Of a stretch of 9,958 bases of DNA, positions 1-6,884 are shown piece by piece; positions within the stretch are counted from its first letter, which is position 1; each line of letters begins with the position of its first letter. Both the position numbers and the translations under genes were made by a program. The stretch covers positions 1-9,958 of the forward strand of contig CAKSGA010000090.1 of NCBI GenBank assembly GCA_934454435.1, read 5' to 3'. Below the pieces are notes generated by a model, which ran no database searches, was not told the DNA's origin, and saw only the letters and a list, made by a program, of their open reading frames with translations. The DNA is from an uncultured Oscillospiraceae bacterium. Its GTDB lineage: Bacteria; Bacillota; Clostridia; Oscillospirales; Ruminococcaceae.

Positions 1-143
1 GGTCTGGGCGCTGCCGCCTGCGGCGCAGGTGCTGCTCCGGGCTGTACCGGTGCCGTAGGTCTGGGCGCTGCCGCCTGCGGCGCAGGTGCTGCTCCGGGCT
101 GTACCGGTGCCTTAGGTCTGGGCGCTGCCGCCTGCGGCGCAGG
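1..143 (-). repeat. 57-bp tandem direct repeat coding a 19-residue Pro/Ala-rich unit
   Basis: Units lie at 1-57 and 58-114, with a 29-base partial unit at 115-143. The two full units differ at one base (G at 55, T at 112), which changes Thr to Lys. Being 57 bp, the repeat keeps frame and encodes PRP(T/K)APVQPGAAPAPQAAA in the tail of the EAL protein. The array continues past the left edge, so copy number is unknown. Near-identity suggests recent expansion or gene conversion. Confidence 0.95.
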
Positions 144-3100
144 AGCCTGACGAAGCGGAAGCTCCGGCTTGGCGGTTCCCTGGTGAATAACCGTATCAGG
201 CTGAACTGACGGTTTATTCTCTGAAACTGACTTTCCCTCAGTTGTTTTCTTTGCGTGTTCACGGGAGTGCTCCAGGGCATCAAGCCTCTGCTGCTGCTTT
301 GCGGCGGCGGCTTCCTTGCGGCGCTTGATATCCGCAAGATTATCATACCAGAGCTTCTCAAAATCACTGATGGGCATGGGCTTCGCAAAATAGTAGCCCT
401 GAACCATCGCACAATGTATCTCCGTCAGGAACTCCACCTGCTCCTTGGTTTCAACACCCTCTGAGATGACGTCCATGTCGAGGTTCTTTGCAAGGTCAAC
501 GACAGTGGAGATGACCGCTCTTCCCTTCTGCGTGTTCATAGTGTCGCTGAAGAACTCCTTGTCTATCTTCACGACATCGACCGGCATGTCCTTCAGCATA
601 TTCAGCGAGGAATAACCCGAGCCGAAATCGTCCAGCGAGAGCTTGAAGCCTATCTCGTGGAGCTTGTGCATTATCTTCAGCAACTTTTCTGAGTTCTCTG
701 TGAATACGCTCTCGGTGAGCTCAAGCTCGATATACTCATATGGGATATCGTACTTGTCCACTATCTCACGCAGACGCCAGATGTAGTCGTCGTAATTCAG
801 GTGAAGTCTTGACTGGTTGACCGACACCACAACAGGCTTCCTGCCCTCGTCTATCCAGTGACGCATAGTCCGGCAGACCTCTTCAAGAATGAAGAAATCA
901 AGCTCAACAACAAAGCCGTTCTTCTCAGCTATCGGGATAAAGTCCCCGGGGGAGATGAAGCCGAAATCCTTGCTGTTCCAGCGGATAAGCGCCTCGGCGC
1001 CCTCAATATTGCGGGAGCGCAGCCCGTATTTAGGCTGGAGATAGCATTGGAACTCGTGCTTTTCAAGCGCTGCGGGCATCATGTTCTCATAGTCCTTTTC
1101 CCGCAATGCACGGTCACGTATCGAACCGTCATAGAATGCGATGGAGGAAAAGTGCGTACCCTTCAGCGTGCTTTTTGCTATCTTGCAGCGGTCAATTGCA
1201 GCGTTGATGTCCACCTCGCCGTGGCCGTTCTCATGAATGCACTGGTTCATCCGGCAGACGCCTGCGCTGAACACAACAGGATATTTTACGAACAGGCTGT
1301 TGCGCCGCTCAAACTCAGAAAAGATATTGTTTATGCGGGAAGTTATCTCAATGTCCGTTGAATTCTTTATCGTCAGCACAAAGTTATCATCGGAAAGGCG
1401 TGCAAAGATCTCGTCGCCCTCCAGGTGATCGGAGATGGTCTTGTGAAGGCGCTCCAGCATACGGTTGCCTTCCTCATAGCCAAGCCGGTCGTTGACGTAC
1501 TTGAACTTGTCTATGTCGAAAAGTGCGATAGCCCAGTTCTCTGCGCCGGTCTTTTTTAGGAGCCTACGGGTGTCCTCAAAGTACTTGTGCTTGCTCCTGC
1601 CGCCGGTCAGGGGGTCAATGTCCGCTACCCTGCGGGAACGGAACGTGGTTATGCATACCACCGCAAAAATCACGCCAAGAACTACTGTCATGCCTGCAAC
1701 GATCCATACCAGATAATTCTCAACGAAAATATCACCGGAATAGTGGCTGTTGTTGCTGATTATCGCAGAATATGTATTAACCAGCGTGGAGTTCACGCTC
1801 ATTACTGCAAGCGACTTGCCCATTATGTTGGCGAGATCAGTGGAATCTGCCGGGAACGCAAGACACTCAAGATGCGTAGTGTCCTTTACGGCAATGATGT
1901 CAAGATCGCCATAGCCACCGTTCAGGGCATACATGAGTTCGTATGCGCCGGAAAAAGTCAGGTCAGCCTGACCGCCGGCAACGGCGTCAAGACAGAGCTT
2001 TTCGCTTGCATAGCGCTGTATCGGCGCATTAGGATAGATAGAAGCGATGTATACGCTGATGTCGTCTGCCGCCGCAGGAATGGCTATTCTGGAACGCTCT
2101 CCGATGGTAGTTCCGGTCTTTCCTGCCGCTGCAACGGGGGCCCGGTGATACGGTGCCGACACACGGGTATCCGTATATTCGGCCATTGAGGACGCATTCA
2201 CGCCGCCGCATATTGCCTGTACCTTTCCCTCACGCATTGCTGCAACGCAATCCTTAATGCTGTCAAAGGGCATGAGCCTGATATTTATGCCGGATACCCT
2301 GCTGAGTTCCTGGAGAGCCTGCGGAGTCACACCGATAATATTCTTGCCGTCGTAGCTGTCCAGCATGCTGGCCTGGACGTTTACCCCGACAGTGATGAAC
2401 GGATTATTGTCTATATAGTATTTTTCAGACTCTGTATAGGCATACCGCTGATAGCCATACTTTGCAACGTACTTCTCATACATGTCTGCAGAGAAGCTGT
2501 TGTCAGTCATCATTATGCCGCCGATGGCCTGGTCAATGTCGGAAATGATGTCACGGGAGTCCTCGGTGCCCATAAAATAACACTCCGCAGTCGTGAGCTG
2601 ACATACGATAAGGTCGTTGCTCCAGGCACGGAAGCAGTCCTTTGCAACGGCGTCTATCTTGCCGCTGTCGAAATCGGAATGCATCTGGTCCTCGGTATTG
2701 TATGCGATGAGCTCGGCAGAACGGAGCTCCGGCATGACGAACTCGCCGTTCGGGAAATACTTGCCCTGATCCTCAGCGAGATAGCCTATCCGCTTTGTCC
2801 TTAGCGTATCAAGATCGGAAAAGGCAATGCTGCTGTCACCGCTCACGTATATCGCAGAAAACTTCGCCATCAGCGGGAAGCTGCCCAGCACAAAACCATC
2901 ATGATATCCGCCTGCGGCAGCGGCGTCCTCCCATGCGGAAAGCTCCTGCTCAGTAACGCAGGGAACTAAGTCTATCTCCCCCGCTGCGAGCTTTTCTGCA
3001 AGCTCCTGAGCAGTTCCGCTGACATATTCGTAATTATCATCGGTACGCTTTTTTATTTCACGGAGATACTCCATCGCAAATCCGGAATTTGAACCGCCGA

Positions 3101-3290
3101 CGATAGAAATACCGTAATCCGCATTAACGCCGACCCTGACGGTCCGCCCCTGCGCATAAGCAGGAACAGGTAAAGCCGCCAGCGCAACAGTCAGCGCCGC
3201 CAGTATGGAAAGGAGATCTTTTCGGATACGCCGTGCCAGCCATGCTGCGCATGATCTGTCCTGCCATTCCTGTGAATACTTCTTTGTCAT
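1..3290 (-). CDS. Membrane-anchored sensor with degenerate GGDEF and intact EAL domain, predicted c-di-GMP phosphodiesterase (3' end outside window)
   Basis: The frame is open from ATG 3290 to the left edge, 1096 residues without a stop; GGAGGTG (3301-3295) sets the start. Residues 20-46 are a basic-then-hydrophobic signal sequence ending AYA/Q. Residues ~49-265 and ~290-510 read as two periplasmic solute-binding-protein (SBP_bac_3-like) domains, the second starting FITVGVN. A transmembrane helix follows at ~523-545, then a GGDEF-like domain (DPLTGG near 558, FDIDKFKYVND) whose signature is SDDNF (633-637) with no RxxD inhibitory site, so cyclase activity is unlikely. The EAL domain has EAL at 766-768, SVNQS, ELTES, DDFGSGYSSL (887-896), KID, SEGVET and VQGYYFAKP, so c-di-GMP hydrolysis to pGpG is expected. 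The tail is basic/Gln-rich, then Pro/Ala-rich repeats. Inference: extracellular small-molecule binding controls cytoplasmic c-di-GMP breakdown. Domain calls come from motifs; the ligand is unknown. Confidence 0.93.
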   Translation of the reverse strand, partial: MTKKYSQEWQDRSCAAWLARRIRKDLLSILAALTVALAALPVPAYAQGRTVRVGVNADYGISIVGGSNSGFAMEYLREIKKRTDDNYEYVSGTAQELAEKLAAGEIDLVPCVTEQELSAWEDAAAAGGYHDGFVLGSFPLMAKFSAIYVSGDSSIAFSDLDTLRTKRIGYLAEDQGKYFPNGEFVMPELRSAELIAYNTEDQMHSDFDSGKIDAVAKDCFRAWSNDLIVCQLTTAECYFMGTEDSRDIISDIDQAIGGIMMTDNSFSADMYEKYVAKYGYQRYAYTESEKYYIDNNPFITVGVNVQASMLDSYDGKNIIGVTPQALQELSRVSGINIRLMPFDSIKDCVAAMREGKVQAICGGVNASSMAEYTDTRVSAPYHRAPVAAAGKTGTTIGERSRIAIPAAADDISVYIASIYPNAPIQRYASEKLCLDAVAGGQADLTFSGAYELMYALNGGYGDLDIIAVKDTTHLECLAFPADSTDLANIMGKSLAVMSVNSTLVNTYSAIISNNSHYSGDIFVENYLVWIVAGMTVVLGVIFAVVCITTFRSRRVADIDPLTGGRSKHKYFEDTRRLLKKTGAENWAIALFDIDKFKYVNDRLGYEEGNRMLERLHKTISDHLEGDEIFARLSDDNFVLTIKNSTDIEITSRINNIFSEFERRNSLFVKYPVVFSAGVCRMNQCIHENGHGEVDINAAIDRCKIAKSTLKGTHFSSIAFYDGSIRDRALREKDYENMMPAALEKHEFQCYLQPKYGLRSRNIEGAEALIRWNSKDFGFISPGDFIPIAEKNGFVVELDFFILEEVCRTMRHWIDEGRKPVVVSVNQSRLHLNYDDYIWRLREIVDKYDIPYEYIELELTESVFTENSEKLLKIMHKLHEIGFKLSLDDFGSGYSSLNMLKDMPVDVVKIDKEFFSDTMNTQKGRAVISTVVDLAKNLDMDVISEGVETKEQVEFLTEIHCAMVQGYYFAKPMPISDFEKLWYDNLADIKRRKEAAAAKQQQRLDALEHSREHAKKTTEGKSVSENKPSVQPDTVIHQGTAKPELPLRQAPAPQAAAPRPKAPVQPGAAPAPQAAAPRPTAPVQPGAAPAPQAAAPR

Positions 3291-3314
3291 GAAGCACCTC
3301 CGGGTACTATGTAT

Positions 3315-3368
3315 AAAAAGGTGAAGATCAGCGTAATTTTCGTTATAGTTACCGCCTGATATCTTCAC
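3315..3368 (-). terminator. Terminator-like hairpin in the EAL gene leader (candidate attenuator)
   Basis: On the minus strand GTGAAGAT (3368-3361) pairs perfectly with ATCTTCAC (3328-3321). The stem can extend inward through CAG/CTG, CG/CG and TAA/TTA with small bulges, leaving a loop of about 12 nt. The 3' arm is followed by C and five T residues (3319-3315). It starts about 7 nt after the predicted transcription start and lies before the ribosome binding site, so it would be transcribed before the coding region. On the plus strand no T-run follows, so it reads as a minus-strand element. The U-run is short, so efficiency is uncertain. Confidence 0.55.
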
Positions 3369-3381
3369 GCCGCATACATAT

Positions 3382-3410
3382 ATTATATCAAATTATGTAA
3401 CAAATTTCAA
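3382..3410 (-). promoter_or_regulatory. Sigma-A-type promoter for the EAL gene
   Basis: On the minus strand TTGAAA (3410-3405) is followed by a 17-nt spacer and a perfect TATAAT (3387-3382). The predicted start is near 3375, giving a leader of about 85 nt before ATG 3290. No other good promoter is apparent closer to the gene. Confidence 0.78.
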
Positions 3411-3464
3411 TAGCGTTGTAAAACTTTTTCATAGTCCAGCAATAAATCGCAGACTTTTTGTGAA

Positions 3465-3474
3465 TTGTGCACAA
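3465..3474. promoter_or_regulatory. 10-bp palindrome next to the amylase promoter, candidate operator
   Basis: TTGTGCACAA is a perfect palindrome ending 5 bp before the -35 box at 3480. A related sequence, GTGAATTGCACA, occurs at 3581-3592 in the leader, against GTGAATTGTGCACA at 3460-3473. Position and symmetry fit a dimeric regulator, perhaps of the LacI family that often controls maltodextrin genes. No regulator is encoded in the window, so the identity is inference. Confidence 0.35.
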
Positions 3475-3479
3475 GAAAC

Positions 3480-3508
3480 TTGACATTGAGTTACAAATGT
3501 GATATACT
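3480..3508 (+). promoter_or_regulatory. Sigma-A-type promoter for the GH13 gene
   Basis: A perfect TTGACA (3480-3485), a 17-nt spacer and TATACT (3503-3508) form a near-consensus promoter. The expected start is near 3515, which leaves a leader of about 159 nt before the ATG at 3674. It points away from the EAL gene promoter, so the two genes are divergently transcribed. Confidence 0.8.
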
Positions 3509-3514
3509 ATAATT

Positions 3515-3673
3515 GTGATTTTCCGGAGAAATGTGTCATTTTAACGGCAAACAAGGCTCCCGGTCGCCACGGGACATTCCGTGAATTGCACACCGGTGCG
3601 GCAGAAAAGGCTATAATTCGGCATTCTTCGCATGCCCCGGAGATAAGCACTATATAAAAAGGAGATTCTTTAC
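3515..3673 (+). promoter_or_regulatory. Long hairpin-rich 5' leader of the GH13 gene, function unknown
   Basis: The leader is unusually long for a single metabolic gene. It holds TCCCG/CGGGA (3558-3562 with 3570-3574) and CACGG/CCGTG (3568-3572 with 3579-3583), which overlap and so exclude each other. Downstream are GCAC/GTGC (3588-3599) and GGCAT/ATGCC (3620-3636). None is followed by a T-run, so this is not an obvious attenuator. The ribosome binding site AGGAG lies just before the ATG, at 3660-3664. I compared it by eye with several riboswitch classes and did not recognise a match. Confidence 0.4.
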
Positions 3674-4996
3674 ATGAACTGGTTCGAGAATGCAGTATTC
3701 TACCACATCTACCCTATCGGATATTTCGGCTGCCCCCGGCAGAACGATTTCACATCGGAGCCCACCCACAAAATACTCCGTGTGATAGACGATATACCAC
3801 ATATAAAAGAGCTCGGCTGCAACGCCGTTTACTTCGGTCCGGTGTTTGAGAGCTCTGCCCACGGATACGACACAGCAGATTACACCAAAATCGACCGCCG
3901 ACTTGGCACTAACGAGGACTTCAAGAAGGTCTGTGACGCCCTCCACGAGAACGGCATAAGAGTAGTCCTGGACGGCGTGTTCAATCATGTCGGCCGTGAC
4001 TTCTGGGCGTTCAGGGACGTCCGTGAGAACAAGCTCGGCAGCGCAAAGAAGGACTGGTTCCACGTACGTGAGGGCAACGACGGATACAACGACGGTTTCT
4101 GGTACGAGGGCTGGGAGGGTCACTACGAGCTGGTAAAGCTGAACCTCTACAATCCCGAGGTAAAGCAGTACATAAAGGACTGCATAACCGGCTGGAAGAA
4201 CGAGTTCGGCATTGACGGCCTGCGCCTTGACGTTGCCTACTGCCTCGACCTTAACTTCCTGAAAGAGCTCCACGGCCACTGCAAGTGGCTCGCAGAGGAC
4301 TTCTTCCTGCTGGGTGAAACGCTCCACGGCGACTACAACAAGTGGATGAACCCCGAAATGCTGGACAGCGTAACTAACTATGAGTGCTACAAGGGCCTGT
4401 TCTCCAGTTTCAACGACATGAACATGTTTGAGATAGCGCACTCCATCAACCGTCAGTTCGGCAGCGAGAACTGGTGCCTGTACAGAGGAAAGCACCTCTA
4501 TACCTTCGTTGACAACCACGATGTGAACCGCATAGCCTCCATGCTGAAAACCAAGGAGCACCTGCCGGATATCTACACGCTGATGTTCATGATGCCGGGA
4601 ATTCCTGCGGTGTACTACGGAAGCGAGTTCGGCGTGCTGGGCGACAAGAACCAGGGCGGCGATGATCAGCTCCGTCCGGAATTCGACCTTGAAAAGATGA
4701 AGAGCGAGGGCATTCATGACCTGACCGCTCACATTAAGGCTCTGGCGGAGATACAGAAGAACCACCCTGCGGCGTCCCAGGGCGACTACAAGCAGGTTCA
4801 GCTCACCAACAGGCAGTATGCTTTCTCCCGCAGCGCTGACGGAGAGACCCTGCTGACAGTCATAAATGCAGACGCAAACCCGTTCACATTCAACCTGAAC
4901 ATGGGTGGTGCCAAGGAGGACCTCCTCACCGGTGAAATCATGGAGCTCGGCGGACTTACGCTCCCGGGCTTTACAAGCGCAGTGTTTAAGGTTTAA
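3674..4996 (+). CDS. Cytoplasmic GH13 (alpha-amylase family) glycoside hydrolase
   Basis: The 440-residue protein is a compact (beta/alpha)8 GH13 enzyme expected to cleave or transfer alpha-glucosidic bonds in maltodextrins or related oligosaccharides. All four conserved regions are visible: DGVFNH (100-105), GLRLDVA with nucleophile D186, LLGE with acid/base E215, and FVDNHD with transition-state stabiliser D283. A short beta-sandwich domain (about 360-440) ends the protein. There is no signal peptide, carbohydrate-binding module or N-terminal extension, so it should act inside the cell on imported sugars. The start is supported by AGGAG 9 nt upstream. It is a single-gene unit with its own promoter and a terminator at 5031. 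The subfamily and exact substrate (alpha-glucosidase, maltogenic or neopullulanase-like) cannot be decided from motifs alone. Confidence 0.93.
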   Translation: MNWFENAVFYHIYPIGYFGCPRQNDFTSEPTHKILRVIDDIPHIKELGCNAVYFGPVFESSAHGYDTADYTKIDRRLGTNEDFKKVCDALHENGIRVVLDGVFNHVGRDFWAFRDVRENKLGSAKKDWFHVREGNDGYNDGFWYEGWEGHYELVKLNLYNPEVKQYIKDCITGWKNEFGIDGLRLDVAYCLDLNFLKELHGHCKWLAEDFFLLGETLHGDYNKWMNPEMLDSVTNYECYKGLFSSFNDMNMFEIAHSINRQFGSENWCLYRGKHLYTFVDNHDVNRIASMLKTKEHLPDIYTLMFMMPGIPAVYYGSEFGVLGDKNQGGDDQLRPEFDLEKMKSEGIHDLTAHIKALAEIQKNHPAASQGDYKQVQLTNRQYAFSRSADGETLLTVINADANPFTFNLNMGGAKEDLLTGEIMELGGLTLPGFTSAVFKV

Positions 4997-5030
4997 TTCG
5001 GGATCTCGACCGCTGATGCGGAAATAAATA

Positions 5031-5066
5031 AAACAGGGCGAAAGGAAATCTTCCGCCCTGTTTATT
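5031..5066. terminator. Bidirectional intrinsic terminator between convergent genes
   Basis: AAACAGGGCG (5031-5040) and CGCCCTGTTT (5054-5063) form a perfect 10-bp stem with a 13-nt loop. The plus strand continues TTTATTATT after the GC-rich core, and on the minus strand the stem is followed by TATTTATTT. It therefore can end both the GH13 transcript and the convergent VTC/DUF4956 transcript. Confidence 0.9.
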
Positions 5067-5099
5067 ATTCAGATAATATTCCTCTGAGTGTGACACCGT

Positions 5100-5795
5100 T
5101 CAGCTGAGGTACTCTCCGCTGTATTCCAGCAGGGTAACGCTCTCCACGCCCTCGACAGCGTTGAAACGGCTGAGGTAGGTGGTGTCGTTCTTCTTTATCT
5201 TGACCTCGATGGTGAGCTCAACGTGATCGCCGGTCTGGGTCTTGTTCTTCAGGCGGTACTTTATGCCGTTGAGGATTCCGGTGACGTTCATCTCGCTTGC
5301 CGCATTGTAGCGCAGAATGAGCAGGTAGCTCTTCTTTTCCTTGCGGAAGATGGTGATGAGTATGTACATCACAGCAATGACAGCCGTCCCCAGCAGAGCC
5401 ACCCAGTAGAGCTGAGCGCCTGCGGTAATACCTGCGGCAATTCCCCAGAACAGAAAACCTATATCCAGCGGGTCCTTTACCGCCGCACGGAAACGCACGA
5501 TGGACAGCGCACCCACCATACCCAGCGACAACACTACATTGGAGCTTATCGTCATGATAATGAACGAAGTCACCACGGTGGTCAGGATAACCAGGATATT
5601 GAAGTTCTCATTATAGATAACGCTGCGGTTGAAAAAACGGTACACAAGATAGATCACCGCACCGCAGACCGCCGCTGTCAGCAGCGTTACAAGGATAGTC
5701 TGTACCGAGAGAGCCGTCGTCAGCTCGGCGTTGCCGCCAAGCAACGAAAGGGCGTCAGCAAGCTTCGAGCCGCTTGCAAGGAACTGTTCAACCAT
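5100..5795 (-). CDS. DUF4956 family integral membrane protein
   Basis: The 231-residue protein has an N-terminal part with several hydrophobic helices (about 32-54, 66-82, 88-102, 112-124 and 129-150), followed by a soluble, charged alpha/beta-looking domain (151-231). The signature around 91-124, SLGMVGALSIVRFR then KDPLDIGFLFWGIAAG, is the conserved core I recognise for DUF4956. The biochemical role of the family is not established. Its ATG lies inside the 3' end of the VTC gene, overlapping by 8 bp, and its GGAGGT site is within that gene's last codons, so translation is probably coupled. Family knowledge: DUF4956 proteins are often encoded beside VTC-domain proteins, which suggests a joint membrane process, possibly polyphosphate-related; that link is inference. 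Confidence 0.87.
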   Translation of the reverse strand: MVEQFLASGSKLADALSLLGGNAELTTALSVQTILVTLLTAAVCGAVIYLVYRFFNRSVIYNENFNILVILTTVVTSFIIMTISSNVVLSLGMVGALSIVRFRAAVKDPLDIGFLFWGIAAGITAGAQLYWVALLGTAVIAVMYILITIFRKEKKSYLLILRYNAASEMNVTGILNGIKYRLKNKTQTGDHVELTIEVKIKKNDTTYLSRFNAVEGVESVTLLEYSGEYLS

Positions 5796-6615
5796 AGGAT
5801 CTTACCTCCAGCATTCTGTCTGTGCATATTATATATTTTGATACCGGCTGCATCGGAGTGTTTATGCACTGTAGTGCCGCCTGTATACTATCAGGAATAT
5901 AATTGTCAAACTTGACTTCAAGTATTATCTCTTTATCAAAGATACGGGTGTACTGCGCTTCCGGCGAGAACATGTCCATCGTGTTGAAGCAGGCGGACAG
6001 CTTCCGGTCAAAGGTTATCCTCACATGGCCGAACGAGTACACCAGCGCTTCACGCTGATAATCCACGATTATCCTCGGGCGGAGCTTCAGGGTGCGGTCA
6101 GTGCGGTAGAACTCGCCGAAAACGTCCTCCTCGCCGTCATGCCCCTCCATGAACGAATACTCGCCGTTCAGCATGGAACGGTACTGCTCGTCCGTGAGCT
6201 TCCTGGACAGCTTGGAAACGTAGCTCAGGTCCTTGTGCTTGCTTTCCAGGCCGACAAAGGACGGATCAAGGTCGTAGGCACGTATGCGGAACTTCCTGCG
6301 GACCTCGGCGCCATTGAGCTTCTGCCAGTAGCCGGAATTGTAAATATCGTCAAAATACAGGCTCGTGACCCGGTACCCGCCATCGCCGCTGTGATCGTCC
6401 GGGGACATCAGCGGCAGCAGCCGGCTGCGGAGATACATATATGTGCCCTCATTGATGATGTATTTCAGCTCATGCCGGAGATGTCTGCCGCCGGAAAGCA
6501 CCGTACGGTCCGGCGGAGCCTTTATCGTGCCCGCCGCAGACTTTTCCTGCCGGAACAATCTGGTTAGTATATCCTGCTCACCGCTGCGTATGCTGGAAGA
6601 TTTCAGAAGCCGCAC
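5788..6615 (-). CDS. VTC-domain protein (polyphosphate polymerase-like)
   Basis: The 275-residue protein carries the VTC tunnel-fold signature of the yeast VTC4 catalytic domain, which makes polyphosphate from ATP. Visible motifs, in order: RHELKY (47-52), YFDD (87-90), RKFRIRAY (107-114), ESKHK (124-128), RPRIIVDYQREA (179-190), RITFDRK (199-205), ILEVK (231-235) and SKYIIC (259-264). These supply the basic and acidic residues expected to bind nucleotide, metal and phosphate chain. Residues 1-40 are a less conserved charged extension. The start is GTG at 6615, chosen because GGAGGTG precedes it at suitable spacing. There is no membrane segment, so anchoring would depend on the overlapping DUF4956 gene product. 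Polymerase activity is inferred; bacterial VTC proteins are poorly characterised and the substrate could differ. Confidence 0.88.
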   Translation of the reverse strand: MRLLKSSSIRSGEQDILTRLFRQEKSAAGTIKAPPDRTVLSGGRHLRHELKYIINEGTYMYLRSRLLPLMSPDDHSGDGGYRVTSLYFDDIYNSGYWQKLNGAEVRRKFRIRAYDLDPSFVGLESKHKDLSYVSKLSRKLTDEQYRSMLNGEYSFMEGHDGEEDVFGEFYRTDRTLKLRPRIIVDYQREALVYSFGHVRITFDRKLSACFNTMDMFSPEAQYTRIFDKEIILEVKFDNYIPDSIQAALQCINTPMQPVSKYIICTDRMLEVRSYG

Positions 6616-6650
6616 CGGAACACCTCCGTTCTTTACTATTCAATAATAAC

Positions 6651-6679
6651 AGTATAACAAATAATTCACGTAAAAGCAA
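6651..6679 (-). promoter_or_regulatory. Candidate promoter for the VTC-DUF4956 operon
   Basis: On the minus strand TTGCTT (6679-6674), a 17-nt spacer and TATACT (6656-6651) precede the GTG start by about 30 nt of leader. The -10 box is good and the -35 box weak. The sequence around it is AT-rich, so other matches are possible. Confidence 0.5.
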
Positions 6680-6761
6680 GACATATTTTAGTATATTACA
6701 CTTGGATTTATACAATGGGTTATCAATAAAGTGAAAAAATCGGGAAAATTTCAAAAAACCC

Positions 6762-6790
6762 TTGACAACGGCTTTGCAATAGGGTATAAT
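6762..6790 (+). promoter_or_regulatory. Consensus promoter of the rpmH operon
   Basis: A perfect TTGACA (6762-6767), a 17-nt spacer and a perfect TATAAT (6785-6790) match the sigma-A consensus exactly, as expected for a highly expressed ribosomal protein operon. The predicted start near 6797 leaves a leader of about 88 nt before the rpmH ATG. Confidence 0.88.
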
Positions 6791-6799
6791 TAATTATTG

Positions 6800-6828
6800 T
6801 TGACAGCTGTGTGCGGGGAAGTTATATC
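6800..6828 (+). promoter_or_regulatory. Possible second promoter of the rpmH operon
   Basis: A second perfect TTGACA (6800-6805) is followed after 17 nt by TATATC (6823-6828). The -10 box is weaker than that of the upstream promoter, and the segment overlaps a folded leader element, so it may be a chance match. Confidence 0.35.
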
Positions 6829-6849
6829 TCCGGATAAAAAACGCACAGC
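6806..6849 (+). promoter_or_regulatory. Folded 5' leader element upstream of rpmH
   Basis: GCTGTG and CG (6806-6811 and 6814-6815) can pair with CGCACAGC (6842-6849), leaving a two-base TG bulge. An inner GGGGA/TCTCC helix with one G-U pair fits inside. No T-run follows, so it is not a terminator. A role in L34 feedback control or mRNA stability is possible but unproved; I know of no established leader family that it matches. Confidence 0.35.
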
Positions 6850-6884
6850 GATCTTTACCAGAATTCAAAAAGGGGGTCTACTAA

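Noticed and set aside
1..143. CRISPR array or mobile-element repeat
   Set aside because: The repeats are directly adjoining without spacers, keep the reading frame and code a regular peptide unit.
858..2189. Plus-strand open frames within the EAL gene
   Set aside because: The minus-strand frame shows continuous SBP, GGDEF-like and EAL motifs throughout, so these are shadows.
3541..3620. Possible c-di-GMP (GEMM) riboswitch in the GH13 leader, prompted by GGCAAAC and the neighbouring EAL gene
   Set aside because: The rest of the GEMM core and its tetraloop-receptor pattern are missing; only a short word matches.
3650..4765. Long open frame on the minus strand across the GH13 gene
   Set aside because: It is antisense to a gene with all GH13 catalytic motifs, has a Val/Leu/Ala-biased translation with no recognisable domain, and follows from codon bias of the real gene.
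6616..6884. Possible replication origin next to rpmH
   Set aside because: The region is AT-rich, but only one weak DnaA-box-like word (TTATCAATA near 6720) is present, and dnaA is not adjacent.
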